A stretch of DNA of 64,000 nucleotides, taken from Pterois miles. Lineage: Eukaryota > Chordata > Actinopteri > Perciformes > Scorpaenidae. The translations under genes were made by a program, and so were the position numbers. Where the stretch lies: contig CAMQGK010000567.1 of NCBI GenBank assembly GCA_947000775.1, positions 21,482,001-21,546,000 of the forward strand, written 5' to 3'. Positions within the stretch are counted from its first letter, which is position 1, and every line of letters begins with the position of its first letter. Below, one piece after another: positions 13,366-24,483 of the stretch. Below the pieces are notes generated by a model. That model searched no databases, was not told the origin of the DNA, and was given only the letters and a program-made list of their open reading frames with translations.

Positions 13366-14234
13366 AAAAGAACCTAAACCAATAAACGACAAATTGTAAA
13401 AATAAATACAAGAAAGTAAATGCTAATATTCTCAAGACCATTGAAATTACAAGGAATGATGTGCAGCACTTTCAGTTAAATACATGAAGACACTAATTCA
13501 GGGGGTTCTCTACCTTGGGATTTCATAACGATCAAATTCATTTAATATCTCCATTTTCGGGTCATCACCTATTCCTTTATGAGTGAAAATAATTCAACTG
13601 TATCATGTTTTCAAATTGATTTTGTGCCACTTTGTGTGTAATCACCCTCGCGTGCCAGGATGTGCAAGCTCTCACAAGCTCCCTCAAATTATCTGCATAT
13701 TTTCATCGCCAACTCAGAATGTGGGAAGCGTATTTTGAAGCCCATAAATGGATCAGCGGCCATGCAACCGCTGCTGCTTCTTGTTTCCCCACAGTGATGC
13801 GTCTTTGCACTGTCACACCACTCTCTAATTTGGAGGAGCTGTGCTCAGGCCTGAAACACCAGAGTTTCAAGACTCACTCTTGTGTAATTAAAGGAGAAAT
13901 GTTTGCCTCAGTAGCCTCGTCACACCAGTATGGAAACCCTTGTTAGCCACCGGTTTTTGATTAGAAGGTCTTTGTTGGTGGCTAGTGGTCACGCAGCTTT
14001 TGAGTGTGTCCCACTGAGGTGTCATACACACCATCAAAGTACTCTAATTGCTATTTTTAGAATATCTCTGGTACGCTAAACTCTAGAAACTCACTTTAAA
14101 TTGTCTCTGCTTGGCTACCGTTCCCAATCAGGGCTCATAATGTGCAGATCATCCTTTGCACTCTCGGATAGTATTGCAAGGCGTGCACTCTGCATGTACT
14201 GGGCAATCTGTATATTAATTTTTCATTCATATTT

Positions 14235-14475
14235 CACTTATTTATTTATAAAGCTCTACCACTGAAGCTTCCAAACTACTTCACATCTCTTCTGTCATGT
14301 AAATACAGTAACTTCAGCACAAGATCCAGTAAATACTTAACCTTATACGCAGCTATCGCTCATGTATGCACTAATGTTGGAAGAAGTGGTTTCATGTACT
14401 ATGCACCCTTCTGGACTGCAGCTGATCCTGACCAACTTTACTGTCTTTCAGAGGCTGTAGCAGGTTCAATTTTGG
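14235..14475 (+). mobile_element. LINE C-terminal coding remnant, 5' part of a split element
   Basis: From about 14250 one frame reads LPLKLPNYFTSLLS, then FSTRSSKYLTL, then VGRSGFMYYAPFW. This pattern, with a charged 'RSS' segment and a later 'GR..F.Y.AP..W', is typical of the C-terminal region after the reverse transcriptase in fish L2/CR1-type LINEs. The frame breaks near 14420. The element resumes at about 15507, so it has been split by insertion of other repeats. Confidence 0.6.
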
Positions 14476-14479
14476 GGGC

Positions 14480-14560
14480 CCCTTTACCTTAAGATTTACG
14501 AATCAAATGGGTTCTATGGGTACCTACGAGTCTCCCCTTTACAGACATGCTTTATGAGAC
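14480..14560 (+). repeat. Short fragment of DNA transposon family A
   Basis: 'gggttctatgggtacctacg' followed by 'agtctcccctttacagacatg' matches the central block of the family A copies (12941-12975, and 27275-27325 on the minus strand). Only about 80 bases are present. Confidence 0.5.
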
Positions 14561-15507
14561 TCAAAAGAATCAGATATGACTGTAAAAGTCAGACTCTTGT
14601 GGATCCAATGAGCCCAAACGTATTCATATGTAATGGTGTTGGTAGCCATTTCATTGTAGTATTTTTTTGAAACTTGACCTCACTGAATAAAATGACCTGT
14701 GGTGACCTCTAGGATATCACAGCCTCATGAAACTTTACAGCCACAAAGTAGAGACCACATCCAGAGCAGAAGTGCTCACGGTCCAATCAGAGAAAAATGC
14801 AATTCTTGCAGAAATCTCTGAATGTCAAAAGTGTTTGATATCAAATCACCATATGGTGTTTTCTGTGGTGTTCCTGAAGGTCTACTAGTGTCTGTCATGT
14901 GGACACTATTAACCCCCTATGAACTGCAGGAGTTTCTGAGCAGTTTACCAGCACAGACACTCGCTATCTAATTGAAGAAATGTCTAATTCTTGCAGAAAT
15001 CTCCAAATGTCAAAAGATTTTGATATCAAATCAGAGCATGGCTTTTTCTGTGGTGTCCCTCAAGGTCTTGGTGTCTTAATGTGGTTTTTTTCGATCATTT
15101 TTATCAGTTCTCGTTAGGTAAAAAATGGTTCAATTTAGCACCAAATCTGTGTAACAAGTGGTATCAACTCAATGCACTCAATTGCTGCAGCAACTTATAA
15201 GAGACACAACAGAGCATGAGGATGAGCATCATTTGCTTCTATCTATTCTATGTTCTATCTATGTTTTAAGTCCTTATACACTTTTATAATATATTTAATG
15301 AATGAATTAATGTTTATATCTGATTTATGACAAGAACAATTTGACACACAGTGCTGAGCTGCATCTCAAATCAATCTTCAAGTTCCCAGCTTTCAGCTGA
15401 TGTACATCACGTACATGTGACATCTACTGTTGATCTCCTATCTCCCCCTAAAGACCCCCTGCCCCCCTAAAAAAGACAAAAATGGGTCTGTTGTGGGTCT
15501 CAGAGGG
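14560..15507 (+). mobile_element. Non-autonomous repeat family B, copy 1, with internal duplication
   Basis: It ends with 'gggtctcagagggttaa'. A copy in opposite orientation at 18733-19260 starts 'taaccctctgagac'. Within this copy a block of about 80 bases occurs twice, starting 'aattcttgcagaaatctc' at about 14802 and 14987 and running through 'gatatcaaatca' to 'tctgtggtg'. Non-coding. The left boundary is approximate. Confidence 0.6.
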
Positions 15508-15725
15508 TTAAATGGAATGAGCTCCCGTCTCGCATTCCCCTTGGAGATTTTAAAGTTTTATTAGCTCATGTTTTCGGTAATTCTTGTAACTGGTTTTAAT
15601 TACTGTGTGTTATATAGTTTCTGTTTTGCTGATTGTGTTCCTGTGAATGTCTCTTGTTCTCAGGTCTCTCGTAGAAAATAGATCTTAATCATAACGAGAC
15701 TGCTTGATTAAGTAAAGAAGCAATA
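15507..15725 (+). mobile_element. LINE 3' end, second part of the split element
   Basis: It resumes with a frame reading WNELPSRIPLGDFK, the conserved C-terminal 'WN.LP' motif of L2/CR1-like LINEs. A 3' UTR follows, ending 'caggtctctcgtagaaaat', 'agatcttaatcataacgaga' and 'tgattaagtaaag', a tail I recognise from fish LINEs. The segment at 14235-14475 supplies the upstream part of the same protein region. Confidence 0.6.
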
Positions 15726-15959
15726 AAAAATATGTAGCTGTTCTTCCATTTTTACACATTTTATTTGGCTTCTTGACTCGGAAAGCTGATTGACCTAAAA
15801 ACGTGATCATGACGTCTCTTTCCCGATGTACGTATCTGGGAAAAAATCTTTTTGGACCCAAAGGCATCATGTGACATACACAGAAGTTGCAGTACTGCTG
15901 TTTGGACACTATGAAAACTGGGATCAACAACCAGCTCTCTTCCTTAAAATACACCCACT

Positions 15960-18060
15960 TCCTCCTCGATAACCTACCATCTACCTAGCAGAATACCCAC
16001 CTCATCAACGCCGACATTGTGAATAATGTGCATGTGTGTGACAAAAGGACAGACAGAAACACCATACTGAAGCACCAACTGTTAGCACTGCTTCCCAAAT
16101 CCCTCCCTGATATTTATGAAACCAGATTTAATAAGCATAAAAATAGCAGCGATCAGTTCCTTTCCTTCTTTCTCCCTCCATGTAGCCACCTCTCTTCTTA
16201 CTCAACGATTAGGACTGGTAGGTCTCACTGCTGGCACTAAATTATTAACAACACACTGTTTTAATTAAGTCTCAAGTTACAGAGGCAATGTTTTGAATCA
16301 AATATTATTCGGGGTCACTTGGGATGAGCGAATGCACACTGTGGCGCTGCTTTTTTTTTTCAACTTTATCTAAAACGTCACTGAAAATATGTTCTCTTTG
16401 TTTGAAGTCCACACACAGTGTTGGAGTTTTGCAATGAATACTTCTGGCTCTCTCACTCCTGACAACTGACTGCTGCTTTTTACTGTGAAACCACGCTTTA
16501 CAGAGCATGAGGGACGGGTGATAGTGTTTGTGGGATTTAATTCACACATAATTTCAATAGAATGCATCAATTTTATATATGAGTGTGTTTGCAAGTTAGT
16601 AGTGTGTGTATACGCATACGTGAAGTCATGCATTTGTCATGCATGTGTACAAATCAGATGAGGAAAGTCTTGTTTCTCATTCTCTTGTCATCATCATCCT
16701 ATATGTCTTCTTGTCTCCCCTTGAGTTTCAGGCAGTTTGAAGCAGGAAATGGAGCTGGGAGATTCCTCCGCATGGCAGGGGTTTGAGGCGGATGCTAGTG
16801 GCAAGATTTAACGGCGGGGTCACGGGTCAAAGGTGCCTCCAGGTTCCAAATTTGCAACTTTGCCCAGATCCTGTCCGGGCTGCCGTCAAAGTGAGCAGCC
16901 AGCCGCACTCTAATGTGTATTAGCAAGACAAAGGCAGAGCAGAGGGGCGGGCATGAGATGGGCTTTGATTTCTCTGAGATTTATGGGCGTGATGAAATCA
17001 GCTTTGAATAAACTGGGCTTGCCCATTTTCTCTATCGTTTAGCCACATCTGAAGGCTCCGTGGTTTGTTCCAGGAGACAGACACCCCGGATAGAAAGGCG
17101 ACAAATCTAAAGAGAAAGAAGAGAGGAGGGCTGCAGCTTCCTCTGAAGTCCTCACATGTCCTATTCAGGGACCCATCAGCTGGCTGCGGCCCCATTGTAT
17201 CTGCCACTTCACGACCATTACTGCTTCACCAGAGAAATTCCCAACCATAGACTTATGGAAATGATCCTGATGCCTTCCTGGGATACCAAGAAAACACTTG
17301 GCTGCCTACATTTAAATGTCCTTGGCTGTTGTTTTGCAATGGTTAAACACTTGAGAGTCAGACGTGTCAGTGAAATATCCTGGTCTTTATCAAGTAGTTA
17401 AACAGTGTTGATGTATGTATACAGGCACCGAAATGAGCACCCAGTGGATGGTGTTGAGGGTGGCTTCCTCTCAATCCCCTCTCCCCCATGCTGCATGTCC
17501 TGCAGTAAATACTAAGTGCCCCCCAGTGACCCTCCCAGTGATAAATAACCCTTAAGGTTAACCACGTTTGAAATGGAGCTGTGAGGCCATTATAGGCCTC
17601 CGGAGTTTTCTTGACATCTTCAATATGTTATGTGTATGCCCAGGGACTTGAACCAGAGCAGCATTAACTGGCCTCTCTTTTGTGTCAGGACTGATGAAGT
17701 TAGGAGATGCTCTTTCAACCAACAAACCTGACAATTTCATCCTCCGTCTGCATGTTCAGCAGCCATAAGGAATGTATGATGTTTACACAGGTTATGTAGG
17801 ACGTTACACGTGTTTGTGTGTGCCTGGAGAAACAAGTGTGTGCACAGATGGCGTTGGGTCGTATGTGAAGCGATGGTAATTGCACCATGGCGTCTGGTAG
17901 GCAGCTAAAAAAAGGTCGGTGTTTATCCGTTGTGGCTGCTGGTGTTATCTGTGAGCATGTCTGGAGTCTGAAGATGCTCTGATTTGTGTCATGTAGAAGT
18001 AACATAAAACTGACGTGAAGCTGTAAAAGAGAACGTTTACACTTTTAAGGTTCACCATCT
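15960..18060. other. Intergenic DNA, no gene seen
   Basis: Mostly unique sequence of moderate GC. 16740-17050 is a repeat-free, GC-balanced block that could be conserved non-coding DNA, but this cannot be judged without comparison. Open frames are short and domain-free. Confidence 0.4.
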
Positions 18061-18088
18061 GATCAGCATGTGTCTAACAACAGCAAAA

Positions 18089-18089
<1 letters not shown>

Positions 18090-18120
<31 letters not shown>
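18090..18120 (+). repeat. (AAT)n microsatellite
   Basis: About ten perfect AAT triplets. Confidence 0.95.
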
Positions 18121-18121
<1 letters not shown>

Positions 18122-18205
18122 GGAAAGGAAAAAAATTGTCTTTTCACAGCTGAAATAAATTAATTGTTTTGGGTGTGACATACATGGTATACTGTATAAT
18201 ATATT

Positions 18206-18664
18206 GGTGCCTTCAAATGGGGTCGTGTTCACCAGGTTTACGAGTCGGGCCCATATGAACGCCCCCCTCACGACCTCGTAAGTGGAAAGTTTCTGTAAGC
18301 TCCAAGTTCACGACTTGTGACGTGTTTGTTGATGTTGTCAGAAATGGTGGACTGCATGGAAGATTATTTATCGGTGCATAAGTTAATATTGTGCAGTATA
18401 TTGTAATTTTGGTCATATATTGTTTTTCTTTTGCTTCCTTTTCTAATGCTGATATTCCCAGCGCCCTCATGTTTCTCCTCTGTCATTATGCCTTTGCATT
18501 TCCTGTCGTTATTGCTAGCTAGCTTCTACACTTGGACAGTAACATTAATATTACCATTGCTTACCAGCGGTGTTCTTCATGACTTAACCACTTGAACGCA
18601 ACACGTCATGTTCACAAGTTCCCATGTAGTGAACACTGGTTCACAAGTTCCATTTGAAGGCACC
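18206..18664. mobile_element. MITE-like element with 15-bp terminal inverted repeats (family C)
   Basis: The left end GGTGCCTTCAAATGG (18206-18220) is matched exactly by its reverse complement CCATTTGAAGGCACC at 18650-18664. The ends also share 'gttcacca'-like sub-terminal sequence. The interior, about 430 bases, is non-coding. A half copy lies at 9770-10000. No clean target-site duplication could be read, so the superfamily is left open. Confidence 0.7.
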
Positions 18665-18732
18665 ATAAATACATATAAGATATATACAGTATGTTCAAAT
18701 AGCATATTATCAGAAAGGAGGAATATCGATTA

Positions 18733-19260
18733 ACCCTCTGAGACACAGAAAAGACCGTTTTTGTCTTTTTTAGGGGGACAGGGGTCTTTACAGGGAAATA
18801 GCAGATCAATAGTAGATGTCACATAGAAGTGGTGTGCATCATCTGAAACCTGATAACCTGAAGATTAATTTGAATGAATTTTGAATATTATGACATAGGT
18901 ATATAAGTATATGATGGCCATCCCCATACATTATTATGTCTCATAAGTTGCTGCAGCAGTTTTTGGGTTGATTACACAGATAAGATGCTAAATTTAACCA
19001 TTTTTTTACCACTCGAGAATTGGTAAAAAAAAAAAGATCAATAATCCTTCAAAAATACCACATTAAGACGCCAGACCTTGAGGAACGCCACAGAAAAAAA
19101 CATGCTGTGATTTGGTATCAAAAACCTTTGACATTTGTAGATTTCTGTGAGAATTGCATTTTTCTTTTCAATTAGATGGCGAGCACTTCTGTTCTGGAAA
19201 CTGTTCAGAAACCCCTGCAGTTCTTAAGGGGTTAATAGTGTCCACATGACAGACTCTTGT
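18733..19260 (-). mobile_element. Non-autonomous repeat family B, copy 2 (inverted)
   Basis: It begins 'taaccctctgagacacag', the reverse complement of the end of copy 1 at about 15507. It continues with matching blocks: 'gtcttttttagggggacagg', 'caatagtagatgtcacat', 'cataagttgctgcagcag', 'tgatttggtatcaaaa' and 'ggggttaatagtgtccacat'. Only about one and a half of the internal duplicates are retained. Confidence 0.65.
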
Positions 19261-19756
19261 ACCCATTTACTGTTTAATTTGCTCTAACAGTAAATTCAGC
19301 GTTGTACAGGGTGCACACTGTAGTTTTATACGTTTGAGGGGTGGCAGCCAGGAACTTTGTTTCTGATGTTAAGTATGAGACATCAATAAACTGCTACTGA
19401 TCAAAGAGCAGAATCCTATTTCAATAATCCACTGTGGTGCCAACTTGTGAGAGAAGATTAGTGTCATGTTACTCCAGTGTTGAACGCTTTAAACTGGAAG
19501 TGTATCTTCTTCAGTTTGGGAGAAACAGCAATATATTTGATACCATATGACTTGACTGACCAACAGATTTTTTCCAAATTTCAAAAACTTAAAAAAAGGA
19601 CACTGGAGAAAATGAATTACCAGAAAGGTGTGTTGCAGTCACCACCTAGTGGAATTACAAGCAATGGGATCCTCAACATATTTTTTCTGGGTGATGAGCG
19701 TTCACTCACTATCTGCTGAGCTGCTTTATGTTTATTTATATCTTTATAATGTGGGT

Positions 19757-20240
19757 TAATCAGAATCAGAAATCTTAAATATTTTATTGATTCCTGGGAA
19801 AAATTGGGACATTACAGTTGCTCTTATATAAACAAAAAGAAAAGTATGAAAGTACAAATAAATGAGTAAGTCACATGTAAATTAGGCGCATATTGCTACA
19901 ATATATAACACGACATATGTACAGAAATATAAGTAAATAATAAAAAATAAGACTAAGAAATGAGAATACAAGAAATATGTTCAAATATGTGCGTTGAAGA
20001 CATACAATATTTGACATATAACCACAGTACAAATAAATAATTACAAAATGTTGAGAGGTAGGATCTATTGTGTGTTAAATATAAATGCACTTACAGCATA
20101 AATATGAATTAAATAAGAATATTTGTTGAAATGTAGAGTATAAATGCAGTATTAATGTCAGTTTATTGCACAGCTGAATTATTGCACAAATTATTGTACA
20201 GTTCTCAGTAAAACCCAGTTTAATGGATAAGCTGTAAACC
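19757..20240 (-). mobile_element. LINE 3'-end fragment, minus orientation
   Basis: 'aatcagaatcagaaatctta' then 'ttttattgattcctgggaaa' is the reverse of a typical fish LINE tail, which ends in repeated TTCTGATT units. The rest is AT-rich 3' UTR-like sequence with 'tattgcacaaattattg'. No coding sequence remains. Confidence 0.5.
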
Positions 20241-20253
20241 TGTAGAATAAAAC

Positions 20254-20699
20254 CAGTAGTGGAATGTAACTAAGTACATTTACTCAAGTACAATTTTGAT
20301 TTTTTATGCTTCTCTGTACTTCTACTCCATGACATTTTGGTGGTTAATATTCCACTACATTTATTTGACAGCTTTAGTTAGTAGTTATTTTTTGTTTTGC
20401 TTAGAATGAGATGATTAATAAAAAATATAAATCGGCTAATAAATGATATAATATTGTATCATATGTTAAGCTCCGCAGCAGTATATAAAGAAGTTGAAAT
20501 TATCTCCCCCTTTACCAGCTGCAACATGAGTAATGCTTACACATTAATGCATCACCAGTAATATAATACATATGATCCTGAAACGGGCCGTTCTGGATGA
20601 TGAGTACTTCTACTTTTGGTACATTAAGTATATTTTGCTGCTTATGTACTTTTACTCAGATAAGATTTGTAAAACGATCTGAAAACTTCTTCCACCCTG
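20254..20699. mobile_element. hAT-like non-autonomous element
   Basis: The left end CAGTAGTGGAATGTAACTAA and the right end, read on the other strand as CAGGGTGGAAGAAG, form imperfect inverted repeats. Flanking 8-mers are aataaaac (20246-20253) and aataaaaa (20700-20707), identical at 7 of 8 positions, which fits the 8-bp target duplication of hAT elements. 'gtacatttactcaagtac' and 'cttctactccatgacat' are phrases I recall from a very common teleost hAT derivative. Non-coding. Confidence 0.75.
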
Positions 20700-20739
20700 A
20701 ATAAAAACAAATACTAGTGTGCATGAATAAATCCTCTAC

Positions 20740-21345
20740 TGACATCTAATGGTGATCTTTGCACCATGCAATTCTGTCTCTAACTACTTCACCACCTGTA
20801 TTTACTTTTATACACATTATTCATACATATAGATTCATACAACTCATTCTCATATGTAATGTTCATCCTATATAATATTCATTTAGTCCCTGTGGACACC
20901 TCTCCTCTGTATATATAATGTATAACGCCACCTGTATATATACAACATATTCTGTAATAATCATCTTATATATATTTATTCACTTAGTCCCATGTGCATT
21001 TAGCTCTATGCACATAACCTCTATGTGTGTGTATATATGTATGTATATATGTATATATACATACATATATCCTCCACCTGTATATGTAATTAACATTCTT
21101 ATGCAATATTTCATCAGTATGCAACTTATAATCAACTCCTATTCATCAGAATATAACACGTCTATGCTTTGCACCTTAAACTGCAATCTATATGTATATG
21201 CATCACATGCTGTATATCCTTATATGTATATATTGTTCTTAATCAGCACTTAACTAGTTTACGTGTTCGATGCAAAACTGCATTTCGTTGGAACTGTACT
21301 ATGTGCAATGACAACAAAGTTGAATCTAATCTGATTTTACAACAA
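20740..21345 (+). mobile_element. LINE 3' UTR and tail, plus orientation
   Basis: It ends 'gcatttcgttggaactgtac', 'tatgtgcaatgacaacaaag', 'ttgaatctaatctga', a standard fish LINE end. The upstream 450 bases are 'tatata/cat'-rich, as in 3' UTRs of such elements, and hold the spurious 111-codon open frame at 20918-21253. The 5' boundary is uncertain. Confidence 0.5.
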
Positions 21346-21524
21346 TATAATTCACAGCAACAGTTCAGTGATGCTTAAACTGAACCTTGTTGAACCTGAA
21401 CCTTGTTGAACTGTTGCCAGAGACATAGACGAGGCAATTATCTGATCATTAAGTACCTTATCATGTATAATATCAGTGTTACGCCTTCATATAACATAGA
21501 AATAGTCACTGCTATCAGTTTGTA

Positions 21525-21551
21525 TACACACACATACACACACACACACAT
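21525..21551 (+). repeat. (CA)n microsatellite
   Basis: CA run interrupted once by 'ta'. Confidence 0.85.
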
Positions 21552-22102
21552 CGGAAATGGTCGCATTTTTCTGCACCACTGCTGTGCTTGTGATAAGTAA
21601 AGAATAGATGGTTGTTGCAGTGTACCTGCTGTGAATGTGTAACCTGCATAATAAATATTGTATTGGGAAGTTAAACATTTGATAAATGTAAGATTTGGAG
21701 CAGAAGCTGTCTGAGAAACTTGAAAGAAAGATCTTTTATGTGGAGCTTGACATTACTTTGTAGCAGCCAGTGATCTAAATATTATCTTATTTTCCTCAGA
21801 GAGAGGCCTTTATCCAGAACCACATTTATTCTGTGATTGATGTTGTTTTGCTGAGATAATGTGCCTAGTTTCCAGCAGTTGTTAAGCATCAAACTGTAGC
21901 CAGATGGTGCTATTTGTATTTTGATTTTTTTGTCTGTTGACAGTCTGGATAAATGTACAGGAAAAGCTATTTGATCAACTGAGAAATCATATTTCTTAGA
22001 AGACGCTGTTTAAATTTTTTTTTTTTTTTTTAACTTTTAAAAAGCTTTGGTGTCCTTCACTAAAACCTCATTCTATATTTAAACTATATCTAATCTAAAT
22101 AC

Positions 22103-22395
22103 AGCAGCTGTGGCTCAGAGGTTGAGCAGGTCGTCCACTAATTGGAAGGTCGGTGGTTCGATGTCCAGCTCCTCCTGTCACATGTCGAAGTGTCCTTGAG
22201 GAAGAAGCTTAAACCCAAATTGCTTCAAAAGGCTGTGCCATTGGTGTGTGATTGAGCATTCAGATTAGATCCTGATGGGCAGATTGGCACCTTGCATGGC
22301 CATCAGTTTTTGAATGTGTGTGAAAGGGTGAATGAGTGTAGAGCGATTTAAGTGTCAGGAGACTTGACAAGCACTATAGGAATGCAAATCCATTT
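22103..22395 (+). mobile_element. tRNA-derived SINE
   Basis: The head carries an A-box-like TGGCTCAGAGGTTGAGC (22111-22127) and a B-box-like GGTTCGATGTCC (22155-22166), 44 bases apart, as in internal RNA polymerase III promoters of tRNA genes. The body 'cacatgtcgaagtgtccttg' to 'gggcagattggcaccttgca' and the end 'aagcactataggaatgcaaa' are familiar from teleost SINEs. The B box has a one-base insertion relative to the consensus, so this copy is probably inactive. Confidence 0.75.
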
Positions 22396-22399
22396 AACA

Positions 22400-22900
22400 T
22401 TAACTATTCAAATGACTACGTGGTGTTCAGATATTTCACCAGCATCCGTGGTTCCCTGGGGTGAATGTCCTGCGAGTGTTTTGTGTGTCACAGCTCCACT
22501 GAGTGGTACAAATACACTACTACAAGGAGCTGTGTGTGAATGTGTGTCTTCAGCACTCCCACCATACAGATAATATATTATCTCATATGTGTTCAGAGTG
22601 AGACCACTGAACGTCTAATACTTTTAAAAAAAAAAGTCACTGCATGATATGAACACTAAATTTATACTTGCACACCGTTCATTCAACCAGCCTCTGTACA
22701 TTCTGCCTATAGCTGGACCTTCCACCAGTGAGAATAATTCATTTCAAAGGGTTTATTCAGAGGAATACTGACAAAAATGCAAACTGGGGTTTGTACAAAG
22801 CAAATTAATCACAGGACACGACACACTTGCGACATAAAGTAGGCTATACATTTCAAGAATAGTAGATAAAAGCACCATTTTTCAAAACTAGATTACAAAA
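22400..22900. other. Intergenic DNA downstream of pmp22
   Basis: No gene recognised. It lies between the SINE and the probable 3' end of the minus-strand pmp22 transcript. Another minus-strand AATAAA occurs at 22752-22757 and could be an alternative polyadenylation signal. Confidence 0.4.
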
Positions 22901-22911
22901 TGCAAAACATT

Positions 22912-23627
22912 TTTATTATTTGGCATATCAAGTACATTGATAATACAGGAAAAATCTTCATGATTTTATTAAGACTTCTTAGTGTCTTTTTTTAGAGGAG
23001 TTTCTCATTTCCTTCAACACAGATATTCAAAGTAAGGCACGTGGTTCAAAGCACTCAAAAACAAAAATTTTAAAAAAGCTTGATACTCTGGCGGGTTAAG
23101 GGACATCTCTTTGGCACAGCTGCATGATTTGTGAGAGACAAAAAAAAACTATCACGTAAATGAGCATGACAATGTTAACTTGACAACACTATGTACAAAA
23201 TGTATGTAAAAATGTTATAAATATGTCTAAAAACCACAGACACTATGTACATCTTTGTACTGAAGCAAGGCGGGATGACTCGTCTTTCGTTATCACACGT
23301 GATAGATGTTGTGGAAGTCGGGTGCCGGCGAGCAACAAAAGCCAATCTGTCGCCAACACATTTATAAACACATCAGAAGACAATCCGTCACCTCAGAAAA
23401 CATGTGTAGTGAAACTCAGCCTGGTGTGATATTTTTCAGCATATGATAGGAATGGATACTGAAATACAGCAAAAAAAAAGTCTCCATTTTGTGTTTAAAA
23501 TGATTAGTGACACATGCACTTTTGTTGTGATATTGGGATGTCAGTCTGTGGTCTGTGGGAAGTAGGCACAGTGCGATGTTGTTGTAAGGGGCATCCTAAC
23601 TACCCCTCCTCTTTTAATCCTCTGCTC
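22912..23627 (-). other. pmp22: Probable pmp22 3' untranslated region
   Basis: This stretch follows the pmp22 stop codon on the minus strand and has no repeat ends. Minus-strand AATAAA signals (TTTATT on the plus strand) occur at 22965-22970 and 22912-22917. A 3' UTR of about 650-720 bases would be ordinary for this gene family. The exact end is not determined by the sequence alone. Confidence 0.45.
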
Positions 23628-24470
23628 TCATTCCTTCTTCCTCAGGACGATATAAATGAGGCCGCTGATGAGACAGAGAGGGAAGGCTACCCAGGCCAGT
23701 ACGTAGGCGTAGCCGAACTGTGCGCCGGATCCATAATCCGGACTCATCACGGTGTAGATGATCGCCCCGCACATCACAAACACACCTAGGAGGGATGAGA
23801 AGAGAAGAGGGGTGAGGTAGGGTCTGAAATGCACGATGCATGATCTCATCACAACCCCACCCGCATCTGCTTCAGGGTGTGACCCCTGCATGTGATGAAG
23901 TCGTACTCACTCGCCAAAATCTGGAAGATGGCGGTGAAGAAGAAACGTCCACCCTTGACCAGTTTGAAGAGCTGGAACACAAACGCGATGAGGGAGAAGA
24001 AGCAGAAGAGCAGGGACAGGATCATGAGGGCTTGCACCGCCTGGATCCAGTCTAGAAGACAGATGGGGAGCATGGATTTAAACACATGCACAAGTTTTTC
24101 TTACATAATTTATTTTTTCAAGGAATGCTGGCAAACCTTCACTGCTGGCTGGCTTGCAGTGATAGCCTCCATTAGTTGTCATGCAGTTGTACCATAGATC
24201 TGTGCTCATATCCCCACCTACAGACCAGGCCTGGCAAACACAACAACACAGACACATTTAGACACAGTGCAGCATCCACAGCACAGACTATAGGGCTACA
24301 ACATCCAATAACAGTTAATGATTATTATAATAAAGCAGCTGTTCCAGTCATGCTTTTAATTGAAAAGTGAATTGAATAACAGGACAACTTACACTGGCTG
24401 CTGTCGACACTATGAGAAGAATGAGGATGATTAGGTGCAAAATAAGCACTCCGAGCAGGATGAGCAGCAT
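23628..24470 (-). CDS. pmp22: Peripheral myelin protein 22 (four coding exons)
   Basis: Four-transmembrane protein of the PMP22/EMP/claudin-like family. In vertebrates PMP22 is a glycoprotein of compact myelin and of epithelial junctions. The coding exons on the minus strand are 24470-24393, 24230-24137, 24051-23911 and 23785-23628. Donors read GTAAGT, GTTTGC, GTGAGT and acceptors end CAG, TAG, TAG. Phases join cleanly to 156 residues (human PMP22 has 160). TM1 is residues 2-22, with His12 and Leu16 kept, positions known from human and mouse neuropathy alleles. The first extracellular loop has W28, DLW (37-39), C42 and C51. TM2 is about 64-84. KGGRFFFTAIFQIL follows into TM3. TM4 includes YVLAWVAFPL, and the tail is LRKKE. 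The start is MLLILLGVLI, only 13 bases inside its exon. Oddly, the NCS/NCT glycosylation sequon at residue 41 reads NCM. Teleosts have two pmp22 paralogs; which one this is cannot be settled here. EMP1-3 fit less well. Confidence 0.93.
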
Positions 24471-24483
24471 TTTTCAAGTAGAT
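24471..24483 (-). other. pmp22: pmp22 5' UTR part of first coding exon
   Basis: The sequence just upstream of the ATG reads, on the minus strand, CCTCTAG then ATCTACTTGAAAA before the start codon. The CTAG at 24484-24487 is a good acceptor, so the coding exon starts with 13 untranslated bases. At least one separate upstream non-coding exon is therefore implied, as known for PMP22 genes. Confidence 0.7.
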
